In this document: positions 6,801 through 11,905 of the stretch, piece after piece
How positions within the stretch are numbered: the stretch's first letter is position 1
How the letters are laid out: every line of letters starts with the position of its first letter
NCBI GenBank assembly: GCA_013329865.1
Contig: DUJJ01000032.1
Span: 1,193 to 13,097, forward strand
Length of the DNA: 11,905 nucleotides
DNA from: Candidatus Poseidoniaceae archaeon
Lineage (GTDB): Archaea; Thermoplasmatota; Poseidoniia; Poseidoniales; Poseidoniaceae
Reading direction: 5' to 3'
The notes under the pieces: model-generated
What the model saw: only the letters and a program-made list of their open reading frames with translations
Database searches by the model: none
Told to the model about the DNA's origin: nothing
Program-made: the position numbers and the translations under genes

Positions 6801-8558
6801 ATGAGTGGACAATACAGAACTAGAATATGCAACGTACTCGTAATTGGGTCAGGAGGTGCAGGTTTGCGCGCGGCCATTGCGGCCCACCAAAGCGGATGTG
6901 AAGTCCTCGTCATCGGCAAGCGTATCCGCAACGACGCCCATACCACACTTGCTGCTGGTGGTATCAACGCCGCCTTGGGGACGGTAGACCCAGACGACGA
7001 CTGGATTCAGCACTTCGTCGATACGTATCAAGAAGGCTACCACATTGGCGATCCGAAAACCGTGGAAATTCTAGTAAAGGACGCTCCTGAACGGGTCAAG
7101 GAACTCGTAGATTGGGGTGCACCCTTCGCAAAGACAGACGATGGTCAACTTGATCAGCGATACTTTGGGGCTCACACGTATCGACGAACCTGTTATGCTG
7201 GCGACTATACCGGAAGAGCCATTCTCAATACCCTAGTTTCAAAAGTCGAAGAGTTGAGAATACCAATTATTGACATGATCTACGTCTCCAAACTACTAGT
7301 TAACACACAGAACGGCCAAGAGCAATGCTTTGGGGCTGTTGGCTTTGACATCAACTCCGGAGAAAGAACTGTGTTCCTTTCCGATTCAGTTGTTCTCGCT
7401 GCCGGGGGGCACACGAGAATTTGGCGAAGAAGTTCTTCGCGGCGCGATGAAAATACTGGCGATGCGATGCGCCTAGCCCTTCATGCCGGGTGCAAACTCG
7501 CCGACATGGAGATGGTGCAGTTCCACCCCACGGGTATGGTGCATCCAGAATCATTGGCTGGAACCTTGGTGACGGAAGCCGTGAGAGGGGAAGGGGGCCG
7601 TTTAGTCAACTCCGAGGGGGAGCGATATATGGAACGGTATGACAGTGTGCGAATGGAACTCTCAACACGAGACCGTGTTGCGCTCGCTAACTACACCGAA
7701 ATCCAAGAGGGTCGTGGCACTGCAAACAACGGTGTCTTCCTCGACATTAGCCATGTTGAAAAAGGTCTCATCCTCGAAAAACTCCCGAGAATGTATCGCC
7801 AGTTCATGGAATCGCAAATGCTTGACATCTCAAAAGACCCAATGGAAGTTGCACCAACAGCCCACTACAGCATGGGTGGCGTAGTAGTTGACCCTGAGAC
7901 GCACTCTACTGGTGTTGGTGGCCTCTACGCTGCTGGTGAGTGCACGTCTGGAGTGCATGGTGCCAATCGCTTGGGAGGTAACTCACTGGCAGAAATCCTG
8001 GTGTTTGGTAAAATCGCCGGTGAGGAGGCGGCAGGATTCTCGATGGACCTAAACCTGCAGATGAGAAATCGAGAAATTATCAAACAAGCGATTGCAGAAT
8101 TGGATGAGTTGACTACTCCGGGTGAAGAATTGGCACGGCCCCTGCAGCGGGCGGTAAGAAACATCATGTGGAACCATTGTGGAGTTATCCGTTCTGGCGA
8201 AGGTTTGAGTCAGGCACTCGATGAATTAATGCAAGTTAAGGAGGCTTCGAAGGACGTTGATGTAAGGCCCAGTGCTGAAGGGTTTTCGGACCTAGCTCTA
8301 GCTTTAGACCTCCTTGGTTCCATCGATAGCGCCGAGGCGACGATCCGTTCGGCTATTGCGAGAAAAGAAAGTCGTGGTGCTCACCAGCGTAGCGATTACA
8401 AGGATATGGAAGTCGGTGAAACTGTCAATTATGTTGTTGAATTAATCGGCGGTCAACAGAAAGTATCCAAATCCAAGGTGGATGAGTTGCCTAAAGCCCT
8501 ACAAACCGCAGTGGATTCATACAAACAACTCTCTGTTGAGGGCCGACTCCTCGAGTAA
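6801..8558 (+). CDS. sdhA: Succinate dehydrogenase/fumarate reductase flavoprotein subunit
   Basis: This 585-residue protein is the catalytic FAD subunit of complex II, which oxidises succinate to fumarate and passes electrons to the iron-sulfur subunit and quinone. The Rossmann motif GSGGAG is at 16-21. H47 in the DAHTTLAAGG block is the covalent FAD attachment histidine, which argues against L-aspartate oxidase. Active-site residues follow the family: H242 in FHPTGM, R290 in STRDRVA (E. coli R286), H355 in AHYSMGG and R390 in GANRLGGNS. The SRGAHQRSDY segment near the C-terminus is also typical, and length matches the usual 580-590. The terminal segment resembles archaeal SdhA. ATG 6801 is well placed just before the FAD fold; GATGTGAGA upstream is at best a weak ribosome site. 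No sdhB, sdhC or sdhD lies beside it; the next gene is a photolyase. Codons here look richer in G and C at third positions than in the neighbouring photolyase gene. Confidence 0.93.
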   Translation: MSGQYRTRICNVLVIGSGGAGLRAAIAAHQSGCEVLVIGKRIRNDAHTTLAAGGINAALGTVDPDDDWIQHFVDTYQEGYHIGDPKTVEILVKDAPERVKELVDWGAPFAKTDDGQLDQRYFGAHTYRRTCYAGDYTGRAILNTLVSKVEELRIPIIDMIYVSKLLVNTQNGQEQCFGAVGFDINSGERTVFLSDSVVLAAGGHTRIWRRSSSRRDENTGDAMRLALHAGCKLADMEMVQFHPTGMVHPESLAGTLVTEAVRGEGGRLVNSEGERYMERYDSVRMELSTRDRVALANYTEIQEGRGTANNGVFLDISHVEKGLILEKLPRMYRQFMESQMLDISKDPMEVAPTAHYSMGGVVVDPETHSTGVGGLYAAGECTSGVHGANRLGGNSLAEILVFGKIAGEEAAGFSMDLNLQMRNREIIKQAIAELDELTTPGEELARPLQRAVRNIMWNHCGVIRSGEGLSQALDELMQVKEASKDVDVRPSAEGFSDLALALDLLGSIDSAEATIRSAIARKESRGAHQRSDYKDMEVGETVNYVVELIGGQQKVSKSKVDELPKALQTAVDSYKQLSVEGRLLE

Positions 8559-8621
8559 GTTATCGGCACACGTCCGGTGGGTAACAATCTGATGTGTCAT
8601 AATAAGTGCTAAGCGAGTTAA

Positions 8622-8626
8622 TTTTT
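8622..8626 (+). terminator. Possible oligo-T terminator after sdhA
   Basis: A run of five T follows the sdhA stop by 64 bases, inside TTAATTTTTCGG. Archaeal RNA polymerase can terminate at such runs without a hairpin. No convincing stem precedes it. It lies between two genes that seem to be separate units, which is the main support. Confidence 0.2.
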
Positions 8627-8678
8627 CGGCGTAACGGGTAGTGCGGAACATTCGCCCTGCCGTGAAATTTTACAGATG

Positions 8679-8684
8679 TTTAAA
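8679..8684 (+). promoter_or_regulatory. TATA-like box for the photolyase gene
   Basis: TTTAAA, within the palindrome GTTTAAAC, is centred about 26 bases before ATG 8708. That is the expected distance from an archaeal TATA box to the transcription start if the mRNA begins at the ATG (leaderless). No Shine-Dalgarno is present before this ATG, which agrees. Position and composition are seen; function is inferred. Confidence 0.4.
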
Positions 8685-8707
8685 CAATTAATGAGACAGA
8701 CACAACC

Positions 8708-10240
8708 ATGCAAGTTGCTATTGTCTGGTTCCGTAACTCTCTGCGCATCCATGACAATCCTGTATTGTCTTGGGCTTATGAATCTGAGAATATTGAGGCT
8801 ATTCTGCCAATCTATATCTTTGATGAAGAAATTAATCAAAGAGGGACCCAAACAATGGGCGAGCACAGACTACGATTCCAGTTCGACTGTGTTGAGGACC
8901 TGCATGAAAACCTGAAAAGTAAATTAGATTTAGACTTACATATTTTCTCCGGTAATTGTGTTGCTGTGCTTGAGTCAATCAATGAACAATTACAACCTTA
9001 CGAAGTGATTCTACTGACCGAATATTCGACCAGCCCTCAGGATAGAGAACAAAATGAGGTAATTGAAAATAATATCATTACCACTCATCAAACTTGGTCA
9101 GCAAAAGCAATACCCTCGAGTCAAACCATCCTCGATGTTGAAGCAATCACAAGTTCTCCAAAATATAAACCACCCAAATCGATGAAGGATATGGTTCGTT
9201 TATTCAAACTCGAGTTCGGAGATTTCGAAAATATTGTGTTCCAAACCAATGAACTAAATCCATCATTGAGCAGCCGCAAAAAAGGTCTATCGGTGAATTC
9301 ACAATATCAAACCTCATTAGACAAAATCCGGCCCTTACTAACCACTCCGGGCTATTTCCGTGGAGGGGAAAATGAAGCAATTGCTAGATTGGAAAATAAG
9401 GTAATATCTCAGCACGATTATGTCAACAGCTTCAATAAACCCAAGTCAATTTCGACCAACGTCAAAGGTAATCCGTTTGAACCCACAACAACCGGTTTGT
9501 CGCCGTACATCAGCACTGGTTGTCTATCAATAAGACGATTATGGAATTCGTGCTCAGAAATACAACAATCAAGCGAACACACAGTGCCACCAGTGTCGCT
9601 TCACGGGCAGATATTGTTCAGAGAAATGTTCTATCTCCTCTCAAGATCGACAGCAAATTGGGACCAAGACATAGGCAACTCTCAGTGCAAAGAAATCGAG
9701 TGGGGAGAATTAAACCAAGTCCAACTAGATGCCTGGGAGTCCGGTCAAACTGGATTTCCCTTGATTGATGCCATGATGCGTCAATTGAATGCTACAGGTT
9801 GGATGCACCACCTTGGAAGACACGCAGTCTCATGCTTTCTGACTCGTGGGCAATTATGGCAAAATTGGACACATGGCAGGGACGTATTCGAGCGTAAATT
9901 AGTCGATAGTGATTGGGCGGTGAATAACGGAAACTGGCTCTGGTTAGCCGGAGTTGCACCATTCTCAATGCCCTATTACAGGATATACAATCCATGTCCA
10001 GATGCCAAGTCTAGTTTAAACGTTGAAACTAAGGATGCTGAATTTATCAGACATTGGGTGCCAGAACTTGCTGAATTTCCCTCAAAATACATCTTTGAGC
10101 CAAACTTAGCTCCCTTACACATCCAAGAATCTGCCGGATGCCTGATTGGCAAGGACTATCCAAGCCCAATTATCGATAGAAAGGAATCACGCAAAAAGAA
10201 TCTGCAGTCATTCAAGCTTAGTCTGGAAAACCTAAGATAG
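8708..10240 (+). CDS. phr: Photolyase/cryptochrome family protein, (6-4) photolyase-like class
   Basis: A 510-residue flavoprotein that should use blue light and FAD to repair UV photoproducts. It opens with the antenna-domain strand VAIVWFRNSLRIHDNP. The FAD domain contains LSPYISTGCLS, GQILFREMFY and TGFPLIDAMMRQL. Residues GWMHHLGRHAVSCFLTRG, with H368 and H372, correspond to the two catalytic histidines of (6-4) photolyases (H365 and H369 in Drosophila). Class I CPD photolyases and plant cryptochromes instead have a GWMHNRxR form. The IGNSQCKEIEW stretch also fits the (6-4)/animal cryptochrome group. N406 should face FAD N5, and W410 fits the inner residue of the electron-transfer tryptophan chain. 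There is no long C-terminal tail of the kind signalling cryptochromes carry, which favours repair. ATG 8708 begins directly at the conserved first strand, with a TATA-like box 26 bases upstream. Whether it repairs (6-4) products or cyclobutane dimers cannot be proven from sequence. Confidence 0.9.
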   Translation: MQVAIVWFRNSLRIHDNPVLSWAYESENIEAILPIYIFDEEINQRGTQTMGEHRLRFQFDCVEDLHENLKSKLDLDLHIFSGNCVAVLESINEQLQPYEVILLTEYSTSPQDREQNEVIENNIITTHQTWSAKAIPSSQTILDVEAITSSPKYKPPKSMKDMVRLFKLEFGDFENIVFQTNELNPSLSSRKKGLSVNSQYQTSLDKIRPLLTTPGYFRGGENEAIARLENKVISQHDYVNSFNKPKSISTNVKGNPFEPTTTGLSPYISTGCLSIRRLWNSCSEIQQSSEHTVPPVSLHGQILFREMFYLLSRSTANWDQDIGNSQCKEIEWGELNQVQLDAWESGQTGFPLIDAMMRQLNATGWMHHLGRHAVSCFLTRGQLWQNWTHGRDVFERKLVDSDWAVNNGNWLWLAGVAPFSMPYYRIYNPCPDAKSSLNVETKDAEFIRHWVPELAEFPSKYIFEPNLAPLHIQESAGCLIGKDYPSPIIDRKESRKKNLQSFKLSLENLR

Positions 10241-10348
10241 TTGGCTTGAGAGTGCAAGTTTGATGTTCCAAATCTAGGCCTACAAGTATTTGCTGCGAGA
10301 TAGATAACATATGAAATATTCAAAGGCCGCATACGACTTAGGTGAACT

Positions 10349-10726
10349 ATGAACCCAATCGTAGCGTCACTGTTGGAATTTAATGAAGCATTTGAAATTC
10401 CAAAACTGGAAGCGCCTGGATTAGGCCCAAGTGAACTAATCGAACTGCGGATAAAACTACTGACTGAAGAAGTCCAAGAATATGCAGAGGCAGCAAGGAG
10501 TGGTGATTTGGTCGAAGTTCTCGATGCACTAGCGGATATCGGCTACATTCTGGCAGGCACCATAATCAATCATGGCATGCAGGACATCTATGATGATGCA
10601 TTCAACGAAGTCCATCGTTCGAACATGGCCAAACTCGTGGATGGGAAGGTCATTAGAAGAGCGGACGGTAAGGTCATGAAACCTGAAGGATGGCAGCCGC
10701 CTCAACTTAGACAGTTTGTTGAATGA
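10349..10726 (+). CDS. MazG-like/PRA-PH-fold nucleotide pyrophosphohydrolase
   Basis: A 125-residue all-alpha NTP pyrophosphohydrolase of the MazG/phosphoribosyl-ATP pyrophosphatase superfamily. Members hydrolyse nucleoside triphosphates to monophosphates and diphosphate, often as house-cleaning enzymes. The metal site is seen as EExxE (E40, E41, E44) and ExxD (E56, D59), with D63 next. The later HRSNMAK (89-95) and DGKxxRxxDGKVMKPEGW segments are characteristic of a subgroup common in phages and bacteria, so the protein looks complete. AGGTGA (10340-10345) lies only three bases before ATG 10349, a short spacing. The stop overlaps an ATG in the next gene's frame (ATGA). Placement between a photolyase and uvrB suits a role in removing damaged nucleotides, but the substrate is unknown, and a role in another nucleotide pathway is possible. 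Confidence 0.85.
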   Translation: MNPIVASLLEFNEAFEIPKLEAPGLGPSELIELRIKLLTEEVQEYAEAARSGDLVEVLDALADIGYILAGTIINHGMQDIYDDAFNEVHRSNMAKLVDGKVIRRADGKVMKPEGWQPPQLRQFVE

Positions 10727-10764
10727 TTCGGTTGAGTTATTGCTTAGAACCACTTAGGAATACT

Positions 10765-11496
10765 ATGAGCCGCCCTGTCGCACTGGTAACTGGAGGCGGT
10801 CAAGGCATCGGTGCAGCAACCTGTAAGCGACTTGCTGAAGATGGCTACGACATATTGCTTACCTACAACACATCGTCAAAACCTGCTGAAATGCTAGTTG
10901 ACGAAATCAGAGAGAGCGGTTGCGATGCTTTAGCAGTCAAAGTTGACTGCGGAAATCAGGGGGAAGTTAGCTTGCTAAGTATTCATCCTTGGATGGCGCG
11001 GAAAATTGACGTGTTAGTCCTTAACCATGGTGCTTACAACCGGGTTGCTGCTGATGAATTAACCATAGATACATTGAGAGAAACCATGGCGGTGAACTTT
11101 GAAGGCGCAGTGGCTGTTTGGAAGGCAATACAACCTCACCTCAGTCAAAACGCTAGAATGGTCGTTGTCGGCTCTCAATTAGGAACTAGAGGCTCACCAC
11201 ACGGTGCGGACTACTCTGCTTCTAAAGCAGCATTAGCAGTGTGGGCTAGATCACTCGCTCAGCAAGTGGGTCCAGAAGGAAAACGAGTCAACATTCTAGC
11301 CCCCGGTTATGTTGATACTGCAATTTTGGCCGGTGACTCACAACAAAAGCGGGCCCAGCGTGAGAATGAGGTCCCACTCAAGAGAGTCGGGACGCCTGAA
11401 GATATGGCGGCGACTATTGCCTTCTTGGTAAGCGATGACTCAGCTTACATCACTGGTAGCATAATCCACGTCAATGGTGGATTATACCTGCCTTAG
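10765..11496 (+). CDS. Short-chain dehydrogenase/reductase (SDR, FabG-like)
   Basis: A classical SDR of 243 residues that should use NAD(P)H to reduce or oxidise a carbonyl/alcohol substrate. The cofactor motif TGGGQGIG is at 9-16. The usual NNAG is replaced by NHGA (87-90). Catalytic S137, Y150 and K154 are present (YSASK), followed by the APGYVDT loop. The C-terminal ITGSIIHVNGGLYLP end is typical of FabG-like proteins. ATG 10765 is preferred because it leaves the normal short lead to the cofactor motif and has AGGA six bases upstream. An in-frame ATG at 10723 overlaps the previous stop as ATGA and would add 14 residues with no SDR match; it may still be used through translational coupling. 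Substrate is not recognisable. FabG itself is one option, but archaea generally lack bacterial fatty-acid synthesis, so a general reductase is as likely. Confidence 0.88.
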   Translation: MSRPVALVTGGGQGIGAATCKRLAEDGYDILLTYNTSSKPAEMLVDEIRESGCDALAVKVDCGNQGEVSLLSIHPWMARKIDVLVLNHGAYNRVAADELTIDTLRETMAVNFEGAVAVWKAIQPHLSQNARMVVVGSQLGTRGSPHGADYSASKAALAVWARSLAQQVGPEGKRVNILAPGYVDTAILAGDSQQKRAQRENEVPLKRVGTPEDMAATIAFLVSDDSAYITGSIIHVNGGLYLP

Positions 11497-11540
11497 GAAA
11501 TACCATAGTTGAAAACTATTGATTGCTACCACCTATTTGC

Positions 11541-11546
11541 AGGAGG
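11541..11546 (+). promoter_or_regulatory. Strong Shine-Dalgarno before uvrB
   Basis: AGGAGG is the strongest ribosome binding site in the window. It touches ATG 11547 directly but lies six bases before ATG 11553, so it selects 11553 as the uvrB start. Confidence 0.7.
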
Positions 11547-11552
11547 ATGGCT

Positions 11553-11905
11553 ATGCCTAATGAGTGGGACGATGATGGCGATTTTGAAAATCTCGCTAAT
11601 TTATCACTTGAGGATTTTGATACTGCAGTAAAAGATCCATTCGATCTGTCCAAGGCACTAGAAGGGGCAGCATTAGAGCACCTGCGACCAGATGTCAAGC
11701 GATTTGTATTGCACTCTGAATTTGAACCCTCAGGTGATCAGCCAAAAGCAATTGAAAAACTGATTTCCCAATTGGAAAATTCACAAGAAAGATGTGTTTT
11801 GCTTGGGGTCACTGGCAGCGGGAAAACTTTCGCGATGGCTAAGGTCATCGAGAAATTGAACATCCCGACGTTAATCATGAGCCACAACAAGACTTTAGCA
11901 AGGCA
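11553..11905 (+). CDS. uvrB: Excinuclease ABC subunit UvrB (N-terminal part, cut by window edge)
   Basis: The first 117 codons of UvrB, the helicase-like subunit that receives DNA damage from UvrA and prepares incision by UvrC in nucleotide excision repair. The family opening is clear: [20 protein letters not shown] from residue 51, Walker A GVTGSGKT at 85-92, and SHNKTLA just before the edge. UvrB proteins usually begin within about ten residues of the GDQP block. This one carries roughly 50 additional residues rich in Asp and Glu (WDDDGDFE near the start). The Shine-Dalgarno AGGAGG supports that long start. It is 56 bases downstream of the SDR stop, in the same direction. The uvrA and uvrC genes are not in view. 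Confidence 0.93.
   Translation, partial: MPNEWDDDGDFENLANLSLEDFDTAVKDPFDLSKALEGAALEHLRPDVKRFVLHSEFEPSGDQPKAIEKLISQLENSQERCVLLGVTGSGKTFAMAKVIEKLNIPTLIMSHNKTLAR

Noticed and set aside
6801..8558. Reading the flavoprotein as L-aspartate oxidase (NadB)
   Set aside because: The covalent FAD histidine (H47), the SRGAHQRSDY segment and overall length fit SdhA/FrdA better.
8562..8588. Hairpin-like GTTATC...GGTAAC after sdhA
   Set aside because: Only four outer base pairs are perfect and the inner part pairs poorly, so it is not a convincing terminator stem.
8559..8707. Possible tRNA or small RNA in the sdhA-photolyase gap
   Set aside because: No cloverleaf with a T-arm GTTCxAnnC pattern or acceptor pairing is visible.
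10723..10764. Start of the SDR at ATG 10723, overlapping the mazG-like stop
   Set aside because: It adds 14 residues unlike the family; ATG 10765 has an upstream AGGA and the usual distance to the cofactor motif. Kept as an alternative in the SDR entry.
1..11905. Mobile elements, CRISPR array or defence system
   Set aside because: No transposase, integrase, direct repeat series or defence-gene motif was seen; all long frames are assigned to core metabolic or repair families.

Overview
This 11.9 kb window is ordinary chromosomal DNA packed with core genes. It reads most like a marine planktonic archaeon, possibly Poseidoniales (marine group II) or a relative in the Thermoplasmata; this is inferred from gene content, not shown by a marker gene. 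Pointers are an archaeal-type geranylgeranyl reductase, menaquinone genes of the futalosine type, an archaeal-style SdhA C-terminus, a TTTAAA box 26 bases ahead of the photolyase start, and bacterial-type UvrB together with a photolyase, as expected in sunlit water. A bacterium cannot be excluded. I see no rRNA, tRNA, CRISPR array, insertion sequence or phage gene.

Layout. Bases 1-3665 hold two minus-strand genes: a geranylgeranyl reductase (2427-3665) followed by a large CcmF heme-handling protein of cytochrome c maturation (2363 down to 1, cut by the window edge). A short divergent gap (3666-3752) separates them from a plus-strand run that continues to the right edge. First come a UbiD-family decarboxylase and a UbiA prenyltransferase that overlap by one base (TGATG). 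Their subtype fits MqnL and MqnP, late steps of menaquinone synthesis by the futalosine route. After a gap of 196 bases comes the flavoprotein subunit of succinate dehydrogenase, without its partner subunits. Then follow a photolyase of the (6-4)/animal cryptochrome class, a small MazG-like NTP pyrophosphohydrolase, a short-chain dehydrogenase, and the first 117 codons of uvrB.

How the genes fit together. The left two thirds is respiratory: heme attachment to cytochrome c, quinone head-group decarboxylation and prenylation, a reductase that could saturate isoprenoid chains of lipids or quinone, and the dehydrogenase that feeds electrons to quinone. The right third leans to DNA integrity: light repair, nucleotide-pool cleaning and excision repair, with an SDR of unknown substrate between.

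No wholly new system is apparent. The points most worth a second look are the (6-4)-type photolyase, a CcmF with about 175 extra residues before its last conserved histidine, a UbiD whose C-terminal motif appears twice, an acidic N-terminal extension on UvrB, the reductase placed beside the quinone genes, and several short perfect palindromes at gene boundaries.
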